Numbered from the stretch's first letter, positions 1-9,036 are shown. The stretch: 64,000 bases of DNA from an uncultured Victivallales bacterium (GCA_944390735.1 CALXRL010000012.1:31598-95597); one strand, 5' to 3'. A program made the numbers and translations. Notes: generated by a model from the sequence alone, not told the origin.

Positions 1-301
1 CCTTGTACCAGGGATTCGGCTTGTCTTCGGCGAGGGCGACCAGATGGAGACAGCCGTCTTTCACGTAGGCGTTTTTCTCATCGCTGGTGTACCACTGCAT
101 CTCCTTGTTGCGGAGGAAGCCCTGGTATTCGTAGACCCATTTTTTGGGATCCGGCTTTCCCGGCTTGTCGAACTCGTCCGACCAGATGAGTTTCCAGCCG
201 GCGCGCGCGGCAGGAGGGGTCGGTTCGGCGGCGTTCATCATGCTCCATGATCCGGTCATCAGAATCAGGAGGGCGGGAATGATGGCTTTTTTCATGTTCA
301 T
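1..301 (-). CDS. Secreted GH16 family glycoside hydrolase (beta-glucanase/laminarinase-like), 3' end beyond the window
   Basis: Only the first 100 codons are present; the gene runs off the left edge. It begins with a basic, hydrophobic signal peptide (about residues 1-25) followed by the usual start of a GH16 jelly roll: WKLIWSDEFD, then PDPKKW, QWYT and an NAYVKDG-type strand. GH16 enzymes hydrolyse beta-1,3/1,4-glucans, agars and related polymers outside the cell; the catalytic ExDxxE region is not in view, so substrate and activity cannot be judged. ATG 301 is preferred because AAAGGA lies 7 nt upstream; ATG 295 is a second in-frame choice. It is the last visible gene of the operon that starts at the promoter near 3100, 43 nt behind a pseudopilin. 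Confidence 0.8.
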   Translation of the reverse strand, partial: MNMKKAIIPALLILMTGSWSMMNAAEPTPPAARAGWKLIWSDEFDKPGKPDPKKWVYEYQGFLRNKEMQWYTSDEKNAYVKDGCLHLVALAEDKPNPWYK

Positions 302-344
302 TCAAAGATCCTTTCTCAAAGTTGTGTCTGATAGGAAAGATTGT

Positions 345-1112
345 TTATTCATTGCCGGGATAGGGGTGCTGTCCCCAGAAGTAGGCGCGTCCGACGCAGC
401 CCCAGTCGGGGGTGGGGGTGGAGGGGAGATCGCGGCTTTCGACATGTCCGTCGAGGAATGCAAAGTTGGCGCGGAGGACATGGCGGTAGTCCACCGCGGA
501 GACCGCCTTGGGGGAGTAGGCGTTTTCTCCCGTGCCCTTCACGTCGGTGATGAGCATTCGCTGCGAGGGCCGTTTGACCCGTTTGTACTGGAGCGTTCCG
601 TCATACCCGACGCCCCATACCGAGGAGGGAGCCTCCTTTCCCATGAAACGGTTCAGTCCGTAATGGTTGCTCTCCTGGAAGGTGCGGATGTACTGGTCGC
701 TTGTCTGTCCCGGACAGGCAAAGATGCCCCAGGCTTTGATGGGACCGCTCTCGCTGGCCTCCGGAGTCATTTTCTGAATGTGCCGGACCTGAATGTTCAC
801 CACTCCGGAGGATTTCGCCCGGACCGGATCCACATAGTTCAGCATCAGCGTGGACTGCCAGCGCATATAGTCCTTGGTGACGCTCTCCACGCCCCGGCCG
901 TTGTCATGTTCATACATCAGGGCCGCCTGTGCCAGCTGCTTGAGATTCGATACACAGCCGATGGACTGCGCCTTCCGCCGCGCAGACTGCAGCGCAGGCA
1001 GAAGCAGCGCCGCCAGGATGGCAATGATCGCAATGACGATCAGGAGTTCTATGAGCGTGAAAAAGAACCCTCTGTTCCGGGGGGCGTTTCCGTTCTTGTT
1101 TCTGATCCGCAT
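345..1112 (-). CDS. Pseudopilin-like protein with prepilin N-terminus and H-X9-DG tail (cassette A)
   Basis: A 255-residue protein. Residues 1-17 form a basic leader, then [16 protein letters not shown] gives the type IV pilin/type II secretion pseudopilin helix with Glu at +5. The globular part ends with a His, nine residues and FLDGHV, the H-X9-DG motif of the prepilin-processing-associated family common in Planctomycetes and Lentisphaerota. The residue before the predicted cleavage site is Phe, not the canonical Gly. It presumably sits in the inner membrane or a periplasmic pseudopilus; its cargo is unknown. It lies between a sugar isomerase (46 nt) and a GH16 gene (43 nt), matching the five other pseudopilins in this window that also neighbour hydrolases. 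Confidence 0.88.
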   Translation of the reverse strand: MRIRNKNGNAPRNRGFFFTLIELLIVIAIIAILAALLLPALQSARRKAQSIGCVSNLKQLAQAALMYEHDNGRGVESVTKDYMRWQSTLMLNYVDPVRAKSSGVVNIQVRHIQKMTPEASESGPIKAWGIFACPGQTSDQYIRTFQESNHYGLNRFMGKEAPSSVWGVGYDGTLQYKRVKRPSQRMLITDVKGTGENAYSPKAVSAVDYRHVLRANFAFLDGHVESRDLPSTPTPDWGCVGRAYFWGQHPYPGNE

Positions 1113-1158
1113 TTTTGTTCTCCTTGGTTGATCTTGTCAGGGAACCGGTGGAGCCGGT

Positions 1159-1935
1159 TCACGGAAGATTTTCAATGAATTCCAGAGTGCGCAGCACCTC
1201 GTCCGAGCTGCAGTTCTGTTCCAGAAGTTTGACGGCGGGAAGACGGTTGATTTCCGAATGAAACGGCAGCGGCAGATCCCCCGCGCCCGGACAGAGATGC
1301 ATGTCGTTGCCCGCGGCCTCGTTGTTGGTGATCCGGGAGTCCGACCAGTGAATTCTGCCGATCATTTCCGGAAATTTCAGAAAATCGTACAGGTGCTTCA
1401 GCCGCTCCCGATGGGTCGGATAAACCGCCAGACTGGTCGAGGCATGGCTGGTGTCCAGTGTCAGCATCAGATTGTCGCATCCGGCGTCCCTCCGGATTCG
1501 GAACCACTCCTCCGCCGTGTCTCCGAAGAGCCGCATGATCTTCGGCGGATACATGAGCTGATTTTCCATGCAGAGCGTGATGGATCTCTCCGCGGCGTAC
1601 GCGGCAAGTTCCCGGAGCGATTCGAGGAGAGTGTCATAATCTCCCGTGTTCTCCTCCCCGATGCTTCGAATTCCGAGCGTGTGGATGACCATCCGGTCGA
1701 TTCCGTAGCGGCATCCCTCCGCGAGCGCGTCTTTCATTTTCCGCATTCCGGCATTCCGGACGGCTTCATCCGGCGATGCCAGATTGATCCCTTCATAGGG
1801 CAGGTGCACTCCTCCGACAAACGGAAGATACTGCGCCCACGTGGGCGAGCTTTCATAGCGCCCGATGTGGGCCTCCACCCCCAGATGGTTCTCCCGCAGA
1901 AAACGGATGCTGTGCAGCGGTTTGGTCAGGAGCAT
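1159..1935 (-). CDS. Sugar phosphate isomerase/epimerase-like TIM-barrel protein
   Basis: 258 residues of the xylose isomerase-like/AP endonuclease 2 TIM-barrel superfamily. Visible metal-site candidates are the Glu of CMENQ, Asp/His of LDTSHAS and His/Asp of RIHWSDS, in the order expected for ketose or inositol-derivative epimerases. The exact sugar cannot be read from sequence. The start overlaps the end of the upstream PHP gene by 10 nt, so the two are translationally coupled, and a pseudopilin and a GH16 enzyme follow. A role in processing sugars released by the GH16 enzyme is an inference. No signal peptide is seen, so it should be cytoplasmic. Confidence 0.8.
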   Translation of the reverse strand: MLLTKPLHSIRFLRENHLGVEAHIGRYESSPTWAQYLPFVGGVHLPYEGINLASPDEAVRNAGMRKMKDALAEGCRYGIDRMVIHTLGIRSIGEENTGDYDTLLESLRELAAYAAERSITLCMENQLMYPPKIMRLFGDTAEEWFRIRRDAGCDNLMLTLDTSHASTSLAVYPTHRERLKHLYDFLKFPEMIGRIHWSDSRITNNEAAGNDMHLCPGAGDLPLPFHSEINRLPAVKLLEQNCSSDEVLRTLEFIENLP

Positions 1936-2969
1936 GGCGCATCCTCCGGGAAAATGGGGTTCAGGAGAAAGACCGGTTCGAAACAGCCCTCCTCATATTT
2001 CCGTTTCCGTGGTTTTCCGCGTCCGCGGACGCGGCAGTAGGTGCAGGGAGGAAGGGTCTCCTCGGTTTCGAAGTGTCCGGTCAGTCCCCGGAAGGTGCGA
2101 ACGGCGCGCCCGTCCGCGATGAGGTCGACCTCCTCCAGCGGATGGCGGATCTGGAACTCCAGATGAATTCGCCGGGGCGCTCCCGCGGGAGCCTCCGGAC
2201 CGGTAAAGTGAAACACGGGATTCTCAATGAGGTTGTCCACCGTGCAGAAGAACCGCCCGGTCCGGTACGCCCGGAGGATCTCCTCATAGCTGTTCTCCTC
2301 GACCAGCAGATGGTCCTGCACGAACTCTCCGGGCAGATAATCGTGACCGCCATCGGTGAAATGGCGGTGGAAATCCGATCCGCACCGGGTGTAGATCCGG
2401 TATCCCCGGCAGAGAAGCTGATCCCATTCCGCGCCGATGTCCCAGGTCTGTTTCGCGCGGCGTTCCTTGCGGTCGACGCACGCGATGATTTTGAAGACCT
2501 CCGACGCTTTCGCCAGCGGTTCCAGCTGTTCCAGCGGAACATCGGGTGCGTTGGGATGGTTGAAGATCATCAGCGTCTTCTCCTTTCCCCAGTGCTCCTC
2601 GACGAATTTCAGCTCCTCGCACGCCTTTTCGATTCCGCGGACTCCCGCAAGGCGGCAGTAGCGGCGGACCAGTTCCGCCTGAAGTTCAAATTCCCGGTTG
2701 TCCGGAACGGTCAGAAACATGGTGTGCCGTTCGACCGGGAACTCCTGCTCCGCAGTATGGAAGATCGGAATGGAAGGATACTGTTTCCGGGCCTCCAGAA
2801 TTTCCTGGTATTGTTTTTCCCCCCAGCGGTCGCCCCCTTCCGCATGACCGGAGATGGCGAGAAAGTCACAGAATTTTTTGGATTGTTCCACAATCTCCGG
2901 CACCGGAACATGACCATCGCAGCAGCAGTGCGAATGAATGTGCACATCGCCCTTGATCCATTTGCCCAT
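1926..2969 (-). CDS. PHP-domain metal-dependent hydrolase
   Basis: 347 residues. The N-terminus carries the first PHP motif (DVHIHSH), followed by SGHAEGGD, HTAEQEF, FNHPN and SDFHRH, supplying the His/Asp/Glu ligands of a polynuclear metal site. PHP proteins are phosphoesterases in the polymerase/histidinol-phosphatase superfamily; this stand-alone form has no polymerase or HisJ context, so the substrate is unknown. The C-terminal ~90 residues look like an added beta-rich segment. It is the first gene of the cassette A operon, with a promoter 105 nt upstream, and overlaps the isomerase gene by 10 nt. The position suggests phosphosugar metabolism, which is inferred. Confidence 0.78.
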   Translation of the reverse strand: MGKWIKGDVHIHSHCCCDGHVPVPEIVEQSKKFCDFLAISGHAEGGDRWGEKQYQEILEARKQYPSIPIFHTAEQEFPVERHTMFLTVPDNREFELQAELVRRYCRLAGVRGIEKACEELKFVEEHWGKEKTLMIFNHPNAPDVPLEQLEPLAKASEVFKIIACVDRKERRAKQTWDIGAEWDQLLCRGYRIYTRCGSDFHRHFTDGGHDYLPGEFVQDHLLVEENSYEEILRAYRTGRFFCTVDNLIENPVFHFTGPEAPAGAPRRIHLEFQIRHPLEEVDLIADGRAVRTFRGLTGHFETEETLPPCTYCRVRGRGKPRKRKYEEGCFEPVFLLNPIFPEDAPCS

Positions 2970-3073
2970 GAGTGTTTCCTTTCTTTTGCATCCGCTCTGT
3001 TTTTCCGCCGATTGGAGAGATTTCTGTGTCCGAATCGTTGAAAACGGGATTTCTTTCGGTTGCTTTTGAAAAG

Positions 3074-3102
3074 ATTATACCATATAGTACCGGAAATGAC
3101 AA
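3074..3102 (-). promoter_or_regulatory. Promoter of the PHP-isomerase-pseudopilin-GH16 operon
   Basis: On the minus strand TTGTCA (3102-3097) and TATAAT (3079-3074) are separated by exactly 17 nt, a strong sigma70-type promoter. It reads toward the PHP gene and lies in the divergent gap with the AraC-type regulator, a natural site for its control. Confidence 0.65.
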
Positions 3103-3157
3103 TCCCTGTATTGTTGCATTTCTTTGCTGATTTGTCGCAGGAAAGGAGCGGTTGAAA

Positions 3158-4036
3158 ATGAATGAAATCGGGTTGAGAAAGGATGTTTACGAGTCGATCG
3201 GCATCTCGCTGCCGTTTTATCTTCACAGCGTCGGATATCACTCCTACGCGGCGGGGGAGGGGGAGTATCCTTCGCTTCTGGTGAACACGTTTGTGCAGCT
3301 GATCTGGTGTGTTTCCGGGATCGGGGAGGTGACGCTGTACGATCGGAAATACACGCTTCAGGCAGGTGATTTTTTCTATTATCTGCCCGGAGAGGACCAC
3401 TCCTATCGGGCGATTTCCCCGCTGTGGAAGCATCGCTGGGTCTGCTTTGACGGACCGAAGGCGGCGGATTTCATGATGTCATACGGATATCCCAGACACA
3501 TTCGCAATGCGGGAACGTGTCCGGAACAGCTGTTTGAACGTCTGACGGAGACGGTTTCACTCGGGGATCCCTTTCAGATGCGCATGCACATCAGCATTCT
3601 TGCGGAGATTCTCGCTCTGGCCGGCGTTTCCAAGAAGCGGGATCTCGAGGCGGAACCGCTGGTGAGACAGTGTGTTCATCTGATCCAGACATCGTTTCAG
3701 GATCCCCGGGTCGACATCAATTATCTCTGTGAGAAGCTCGGGGTGCACCGGGCGACTCTGACGCGCAATTTTCATCAGGCGATGCACCGGACCCCGGGCG
3801 AATATCTGCTGGCGGTCCGGGCTCATCACGGCATGACGCTGCTCTGCGGAACCAATCAGAGCGTGTCGGAGATTGCCCGGCGCTGCGGGGTCGGAGGGAT
3901 TGTGCGCTTCAGTCGTCTGATCCGCCGGATCACCGGCTGTTCCCCCACGCAGTACCGGGCGGAGCATCGGAGGGAGCCGGTCTCCGGGGAGGAGCTCTCC
4001 GGAGGGGGGCTTTTGCAGGAGAAGGAGGATCTGTAA
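3158..4036 (+). CDS. AraC family transcriptional regulator (divergent to cassette A)
   Basis: 292 residues. The N-terminal half is a cupin-like sensor (LQAGDFFYYLPGEDHSY), the C-terminal third a double helix-turn-helix of the AraC/XylS family (INYLCEKLGVHRATLTRNF and SVSEIARRCGVGG), ending with the usual GCSPTQYR. Such proteins bind a sugar in the cupin pocket and activate adjacent operons. It is transcribed away from the PHP/GH16 operon and shares its upstream region, so that operon is the likely target. ATG 3158 is chosen because AGGAG ends 9 nt before it; an in-frame TTG at 3152 lies too close to that site. Confidence 0.88.
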   Translation: MNEIGLRKDVYESIGISLPFYLHSVGYHSYAAGEGEYPSLLVNTFVQLIWCVSGIGEVTLYDRKYTLQAGDFFYYLPGEDHSYRAISPLWKHRWVCFDGPKAADFMMSYGYPRHIRNAGTCPEQLFERLTETVSLGDPFQMRMHISILAEILALAGVSKKRDLEAEPLVRQCVHLIQTSFQDPRVDINYLCEKLGVHRATLTRNFHQAMHRTPGEYLLAVRAHHGMTLLCGTNQSVSEIARRCGVGGIVRFSRLIRRITGCSPTQYRAEHRREPVSGEELSGGGLLQEKEDL

Positions 4037-4056
4037 TTCATCTTTGCTTTTTTGTT

Positions 4057-4086
4057 GCATCCGCACAGCGAAAATTGCGCGGATGC
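4057..4086. terminator. Inverted repeat between convergent genes
   Basis: An 8-bp perfect stem (4057-4064 with 4079-4086) and a 14-nt loop lie between the stop codons of the AraC gene and the convergent mutarotase-like gene. A T-run is found on the plus strand only before the stem, so this is at best a weak or non-canonical terminator. Confidence 0.3.
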
Positions 4087-4096
4087 GGCGGAGCGG

Positions 4097-5272
4097 TCAG
4101 CTCCAGGAGAGAAGATCGCCGAGGGAGACGCCGAGGGTTGCTCCGGCGATCCGATCCAGTTCCTCTTCCGGACCGGAAAAGTGGAAGGTGCTGTGGTGAT
4201 GCGTGAGAGAAGCTCCCGGTTCCAGAAAGGCCGCCGGAGAGGAGGATTCCAGCTCATAGAACGGTCCCATTTTTTCGAGGCCGGGTCCGGGGATGCCGTC
4301 GTTGTAGGCGTTGACCGTGTCGCCGGCGAACGGCTCCTTCTGGATTTCCCAGGCGGCGTTGACGTATTCGGCGTCGGCGGGGCCGGGGGTGTACTTCACG
4401 ATTGTGAGAAGATGGTGCGCCGCATCATAACTGCCGAGAAATCCGGTGGCGCGAGCGTGATTCAGTCCGATTTTTCCGCGTTCATCTCCGTCGGCGCGGA
4501 AATAGAGAACGCCTTTTTCCGGAATGGCCTTCAGGCGGTCGGAGGGGATTTTCCCGAAGTAGTCGTCCTTGACGACGGGACCTTCCGCGTTCCGGTTGAA
4601 CGGGATCACAATGACGGTTTCGGGCGAGGGCTTGAACATGCCGAGCATCCAGATGGACACCACTCCGGTCTCTCTGGTCCAGCTTCCGGTTCCCGCATTG
4701 ATCACTTTGTTGACCGTGGTGTAGCCGACGGCCCTGAGCGCGGATGCAATCGTTCCGGTTCCCAGCTCCCGGGCAAGCTCCTCCGCGGAGAGAAGGCGGA
4801 CGGCGCGTTCCAGACGGATCTGCTTCCGGTTGCCGCTCCAGTCGACCGGGGCGAACCGGGCTTCGAGACGGACTTCCCGCGAGCCGTCGTTTCCGGTGAT
4901 CGTCCAGGGTTCGGTGTCGAAGACGGCGGGCACCTGCCAGTTCTCGAACGTGAAGGCGGCGCCGCGGGGAAAATAGATGCTGAATTGTCCGCCCTCGGGT
5001 CCGAGCCAGAACCGGTCCTCGCCGCCGTACGCGTTGATGTGCGGGGTGGTTCGGCCGGAACGGATGAGTTTGTAATTGATCCATCCGCAGCTGTATCCGC
5101 TGTCGCCGTCCATGGTGCTGGTCATGACGCGCCCCTGGTATTCCGGGGAGACCACGACCCGGGCGCCGGTTTCATTCCGGAGCACAATGGGGTTCTGTCC
5201 GTGTTCCTGAAGAAAGCGGACGTCTTCGATCAGCGTGTTTTCCCGGTCGCGGGAGGTCGTTTCTGTTGTCAT
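4097..5272 (-). CDS. Conserved hypothetical protein, mutarotase/DUF6786-like beta-sandwich
   Basis: 391 residues without a signal peptide. The sequence is beta-rich and resembles galactose-mutarotase-like supersandwich proteins seen beside sugar catabolic genes in Bacteroidota and Lentisphaerota (I believe DUF6786). Recognisable stretches are GGEDRFWLGPEGG near residue 100 and FHFSGPEEELDRIAG at the C-terminus. No catalytic function can be assigned. AGGAG lies 7 nt before ATG 5272. It follows the NADH pyrophosphatase gene by 37 nt on the same strand, so the two probably form an operon. Confidence 0.65.
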   Translation of the reverse strand: MTTETTSRDRENTLIEDVRFLQEHGQNPIVLRNETGARVVVSPEYQGRVMTSTMDGDSGYSCGWINYKLIRSGRTTPHINAYGGEDRFWLGPEGGQFSIYFPRGAAFTFENWQVPAVFDTEPWTITGNDGSREVRLEARFAPVDWSGNRKQIRLERAVRLLSAEELARELGTGTIASALRAVGYTTVNKVINAGTGSWTRETGVVSIWMLGMFKPSPETVIVIPFNRNAEGPVVKDDYFGKIPSDRLKAIPEKGVLYFRADGDERGKIGLNHARATGFLGSYDAAHHLLTIVKYTPGPADAEYVNAAWEIQKEPFAGDTVNAYNDGIPGPGLEKMGPFYELESSSPAAFLEPGASLTHHHSTFHFSGPEEELDRIAGATLGVSLGDLLSWS

Positions 5273-5309
5273 GATGGGACTCCTGTTGGGCAGCCGGGAG
5301 ATGCGGAGA

Positions 5310-6170
5310 TCAGGATCTCGGTTCCATCTTCCGGTCCGCGGTTGTGTATTTCTGTTTGAACTCTTCGATGATTTTCCGCGCGATGCTTCCCGGCGGCGGA
5401 AGCGGAGGAAGGCTGTCGGCGCGAAACCAGCCGAGCGTATCCAGTTCGATTCCGTCCGGTTTTGCCTCGCCGGAGACGTATTCCGCTGTGAAACCGAGCA
5501 TCAGCGAGTTCGGAAACGGCCAGCACTGACTCGAGAGGTAGCGGATGTTCCCGACATGAATGCCCGTCTCCTCCCGGATCTCCCTGTGAATGGCCTCTTC
5601 GATGCTTTCGCCCGCCTCCACGAATCCGGCGATCAGACCGTGGATGGCCGGCAGAAACTTGCGGTTGTGCGCCAGAAGAATCTCCTCGCCCCGGGTCACG
5701 GCGACAATCACCGCCGGCGCCAGCTGTGGATAGAACCGTTCGCCGCAGAAGGGACAGACCAGCGCAATATCGTTCTGTGCTTCGCCGAGCGGTTTTCCGC
5801 ACCGGCCGCAGAAGCGGTGCTGCCGGCGCCAGTGGAGAAGTTCCCGCGCGCGGCTTCCGGCGGAGAAGGCGTCCGGCTCCAGATGCCCCACCGCGAGACG
5901 GACCTCCACTTTCCGCATTCCTCCGGGAAGCTCCTTTTCCGGGACGGACGGCAGTTCCACGGCGAAACAGGGGGTCCCGTCCCGGAATCCGATGCTCAGC
6001 GCGGTGGAAAGATTCAGACTGTCGAGTTCCGCTGCCCGCGGAAAGAAGAACTTGTCCTGCCGGGGATGAAGCAGCATTTCCCGGCCGCAGAAAACGATCA
6101 TTTCCGCATCCGGATTGTTTTTCCACTCCTCCGTGTAGACCGGCTGGGGATTCGGAATGAATTTGGCCAT
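5310..6170 (-). CDS. nudC: NADH pyrophosphatase, Nudix family (NudC)
   Basis: 286 residues. A zinc ribbon (Cys121, Cys124, Cys139, Cys142) precedes a perfect Nudix box (Gly182 to Ile204, with REIREETGI). NudC hydrolyses NADH to NMNH and AMP, and in several bacteria also removes NAD caps from RNA. The family signature SQPWPFPxS appears here as SQCWPFPNS (residues 214-222), with Cys in place of Pro. ATG 6170 is chosen over upstream TTG 6227, because the predicted -35/-10 boxes at 6227-6200 place that TTG upstream of the transcript. It is cytoplasmic and co-directional with the mutarotase-like gene 37 nt downstream. Confidence 0.92.
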   Translation of the reverse strand: MAKFIPNPQPVYTEEWKNNPDAEMIVFCGREMLLHPRQDKFFFPRAAELDSLNLSTALSIGFRDGTPCFAVELPSVPEKELPGGMRKVEVRLAVGHLEPDAFSAGSRARELLHWRRQHRFCGRCGKPLGEAQNDIALVCPFCGERFYPQLAPAVIVAVTRGEEILLAHNRKFLPAIHGLIAGFVEAGESIEEAIHREIREETGIHVGNIRYLSSQCWPFPNSLMLGFTAEYVSGEAKPDGIELDTLGWFRADSLPPLPPPGSIARKIIEEFKQKYTTADRKMEPRS

Positions 6171-6199
6171 GATGAAGCGGGTATCCTTTCTTTTCCGGT

Positions 6200-6227
6200 A
6201 ATATATCTCCGAAACGGTGCGAGGCAA
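6200..6227 (-). promoter_or_regulatory. Promoter of the nudC operon
   Basis: Minus strand TTGCCT (6227-6222) and TATATT (6205-6200) are separated by 16 nt, with the expected transcript start about 20 nt before ATG 6170. Confidence 0.5.
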
Positions 6228-6314
6228 GGACTCTTCTGGAAAATCGCGCGGGAAAAGGGAACGGGGGGCTTTCCGCCGCTCCCGGGAACGGAAAACGGCG
6301 GACGGCGGTCGAGC

Positions 6315-7565
6315 TCAGGAGGCTCCGCGCTTTCCGGCGCCCGGAAGCCGGTTCAGCAGAAGAACGCCCAGAAGAAGAATCAGCGGGAAGAGCGCGGCAA
6401 AAAGAAGACCGGTTCTGAGTCCGAGCTGATCCGCGTTCAGTCCGTGTCTTGCTCCGAATTCCAGGGCGCGGTCAAAGGTCAGAATGAGATCGGAGATCGC
6501 TCCCGTGATCCACGGACCCACCGCGCAGCCGACGTCTCCCATCACGGCCAGAAGAGCGAACATGGCCGTTCCTCCTTTCGGGAACGCCGCGGCGGTCAGA
6601 CTGAAAGTGCCCGGCCACATCAGCGCCACGGAAAGTCCGCACAGCGCGCAGCCGAAAAGCGAGAGATACGGATTGAAAGGCAAAACCGTCAGCAGATAAC
6701 TGATGACGCAGAGCAGTCCGCTCACGGCCAGCGAGGGATGCAGCGGCATCCGGCTGCCCAGAATGCCGTAGATGGTCCGTCCGATTCCCATCAGGACGGC
6801 GAACATGCAGGGCCCCAGCAGATCTCCCATCACTTTGGGCACGCGCAATCCTTTCTCCGCGAAGATCGAGGACCACTGCGACATGCTCAGCTCCGACGCT
6901 CCCGCGCACATCATCAGAATCAGCGCGATCAGAAATCCCCGCGAGGAAAACAGATGTTTCAGCGAGGTCCGCTCCTCCTCCGACACGGTTTTCCGCAGCG
7001 GCACCCGCAGAAACAGACAGAGATTGCCAAGCGGCAGCAGCGCCCAGAGACAGGGAAGAAGATACCAGAATCCTCCTCCGAGTCCTTTCAGCAGCAGTGT
7101 GGTGATGACCACCACTGCCACCTGTCCCCAGCAGTAGAACGAGTGCAGAAGACTCATGGCCGCCTCCTTCTCCTTCCCCGGCAGCGAGTCCACGATCGGA
7201 CTGATGATGACCTCGATGATTCCTCCGCCCAGCGCATACAGCATCACTGCCGCGCAGAGTCCCCAGTAGGGATCCGGCATGAGTCTCGGCAGCTGCGCCA
7301 GGCCGATCAGACCCGCCGCGCTGAACGCGTGGGCAAGCACCGCCGATTTCCGGTAGCCGATCCGGTCCACATATTTCATGGAAAGAAAGTCCGCTGCGAT
7401 CTGGACACAGAAATTCAGCAGGATGAGGCGGCCGATCTGTTCAAACGTGAGCGAATACTCCGTTTGAAATATGATGAAAAGCAGCGGTGCCAGGTTGTTG
7501 ACAATCGCCTGCGTGATGTAGCCGAGATAGCAGGCGTGAAGCGTATGTCTGTAAACGTTTTGCAT
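6315..7565 (-). CDS. Major facilitator superfamily transporter
   Basis: 416 residues from ATG 7565, mostly hydrophobic with about 12 predicted membrane helices, so an inner-membrane protein. The loop after helix 2 reads DRIGYRK, the MFS signature between helices 2 and 3. The protein resembles fucose/sugar-type MFS permeases, but the substrate cannot be told. No good ribosome-binding site precedes ATG 7565; the open frame continues upstream to 7649 inside the end of the esterase gene, which I regard as non-coding. It follows the two-domain esterase by 52 nt, with a strong hairpin between, so both may serve uptake and processing of one compound. Confidence 0.85.
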   Translation of the reverse strand: MQNVYRHTLHACYLGYITQAIVNNLAPLLFIIFQTEYSLTFEQIGRLILLNFCVQIAADFLSMKYVDRIGYRKSAVLAHAFSAAGLIGLAQLPRLMPDPYWGLCAAVMLYALGGGIIEVIISPIVDSLPGKEKEAAMSLLHSFYCWGQVAVVVITTLLLKGLGGGFWYLLPCLWALLPLGNLCLFLRVPLRKTVSEEERTSLKHLFSSRGFLIALILMMCAGASELSMSQWSSIFAEKGLRVPKVMGDLLGPCMFAVLMGIGRTIYGILGSRMPLHPSLAVSGLLCVISYLLTVLPFNPYLSLFGCALCGLSVALMWPGTFSLTAAAFPKGGTAMFALLAVMGDVGCAVGPWITGAISDLILTFDRALEFGARHGLNADQLGLRTGLLFAALFPLILLLGVLLLNRLPGAGKRGAS

Positions 7566-7582
7566 GGAAAGGAAATCCGGCC

Positions 7583-7606
7583 GGAGAAGCGGTTTCCCGC
7601 TTCCCC
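7583..7606. terminator. 10-bp GAAA-tetraloop hairpin between esterase and MFS genes
   Basis: On the transcribed minus strand a 10-bp stem (one G-T pair) closes a GAAA tetraloop. It sits after the esterase stop codon and 17 nt before the MFS start. No T-run follows, so it is more likely an mRNA-stability or attenuating element than a full terminator. Confidence 0.4.
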
Positions 7607-7617
7607 GGATTGGGCGG

Positions 7618-8991
7618 TCAGTGGTTGTACTTGAGAATGAAATCCACAATGGGCCGGGGATTTTCCAGACAGTGCGGATGATGTTTGGCTCCGGGTTTGT
7701 AGATCACCTGAATGGAGCCGCCGAGTTCCTTCATGCGTTTCTCGACGATTTTGGTGTTTTCCTCCGGCGGCACGACCTCGTCCGCGTCGCCGCAGAGATG
7801 CAGGACCGGGATGCCGGCGTCGGCAATCGGTTTGAGATTGTCGACGGGATTTCCCGGATAGGCCAGCGCCTGTTCCTCGGTGAAGCCCCAGGCTTTGAGA
7901 CAGTTCCTCCAGGCATCCGCGCTGCCGGGACCGTTGCCTTTGCCGCCGGGCCAGCTCTTGAAGTCGCAGACGGGATTGTCCAGATAGAGACAGCTGACCT
8001 TGTCGGTGTTTTTCGCCGCCCAGTTGTAGACATCCAGTCCGCCGCGACTGTATCCGACCGGCACGCATTTCCGGTTGAATCCCAGCGAGACCATGAAGTT
8101 GTAGAGCAGATCGAATCTCCGGTTGGATTCGGGCGATCCGTAGAGTTCATCCACTTCGATGTGTACAACGTACCATCCGAGTTTGAGCAGAGCCCAGTCG
8201 GCATTCGGGAAGGCTCCGAAGAAACGCGCCCTCCAGTACCAGCGTTTTGCCGGATCGGGCGGTCCGTTCGGCTTCACCAGAATGCAGTGGATTCCGTTGA
8301 GCTTGAAATCGCAGCGTTCGAATCCGCACCAGTCGGAAATCCGGCCGGGAAAATCGGTCCGGAAGCCGTTCAGGTTGATTTCCAGGGTGGAACGTTCCAA
8401 TGCTTCGGTCAGGGTGGCGGCAATGTGATCCGCCTGAGCATGAATGCCGGCCTCCTGATAATGGTACCCGTCTTTGCTGCGGTATTCGGGATGATTCAGC
8501 ATCAGGGGATAGAGGTCGTCGACGGGGATGCCGCGCGCATTCATGATCTCCTCCGCGATCCGGTTGCGGCGGAGAACGACCGCGTTCCGTTCCGGATCCA
8601 GCTCCGACGGATTGTCCTTGACGGTGATGGGCGTCGAACTGCGCCAGATGAGACGGGCTTTGGTGTTCAGACGGAGAAAATCAACAAATTCCTCCAGACC
8701 GCGCCGATAGAATGCGTCGTCGTACGAGAAGCCGTGAAGACCGTTGTTGAAATAGATGAGATCAATCGGATAGTCGGCCAGCGCAAGCGCCAGCTCCCGG
8801 TAGATCGCCGGATCCCCGACGATTTTCGAGGTGGAGTATGCCCCGATGGTTGCTTTGCCCTTCATGCGTTCCGCCACCTCTCCCCGGTGGCCGGAGACGA
8901 TGGAGTCGCCGATCAGCAGAACTCTCGGCAGGTCGTGATTTCCGGTCGTGTGCCAGTAGAACTGACACCATTCGATGTCTTCTCTGTTCAT
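7618..8991 (-). CDS. Two-domain SGNH hydrolase/alpha-beta hydrolase fusion
   Basis: 457 residues, no signal peptide. Residues 1 to about 195 form an SGNH/GDSL hydrolase: VLLIGDS with Ser30, and DGYHYQ supplying the Asp/His pair. The remainder is an alpha/beta hydrolase with nucleophile elbow GYSRGG, an Asp in GDADEV and a catalytic His in KHHPH near the C-terminus. Both parts retain their triads, so this could be a bifunctional esterase, for example removing acyl groups from carbohydrates. That substrate class is inferred from neighbours. A -35/-10 pair lies upstream at 9065-9037, and the MFS gene follows. Confidence 0.8.
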   Translation of the reverse strand: MNREDIEWCQFYWHTTGNHDLPRVLLIGDSIVSGHRGEVAERMKGKATIGAYSTSKIVGDPAIYRELALALADYPIDLIYFNNGLHGFSYDDAFYRRGLEEFVDFLRLNTKARLIWRSSTPITVKDNPSELDPERNAVVLRRNRIAEEIMNARGIPVDDLYPLMLNHPEYRSKDGYHYQEAGIHAQADHIAATLTEALERSTLEINLNGFRTDFPGRISDWCGFERCDFKLNGIHCILVKPNGPPDPAKRWYWRARFFGAFPNADWALLKLGWYVVHIEVDELYGSPESNRRFDLLYNFMVSLGFNRKCVPVGYSRGGLDVYNWAAKNTDKVSCLYLDNPVCDFKSWPGGKGNGPGSADAWRNCLKAWGFTEEQALAYPGNPVDNLKPIADAGIPVLHLCGDADEVVPPEENTKIVEKRMKELGGSIQVIYKPGAKHHPHCLENPRPIVDFILKYNH

Positions 8992-9036
8992 GATGTTTCT
9001 CTCGATCCTTTTTTTTTTGAAATATCCGAATTCTGT

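Noticed and set aside
144..1178. A 344-codon plus-strand open frame
   Set aside because: Lies antisense to the pseudopilin gene, whose prepilin helix and H-X9-DG motif are unmistakable; no family resemblance.
5235..7634. A 799-codon plus-strand open frame
   Set aside because: Antisense to nudC and the MFS gene, with a low-complexity Arg/Gln/His-rich translation typical of GC-rich shadows.
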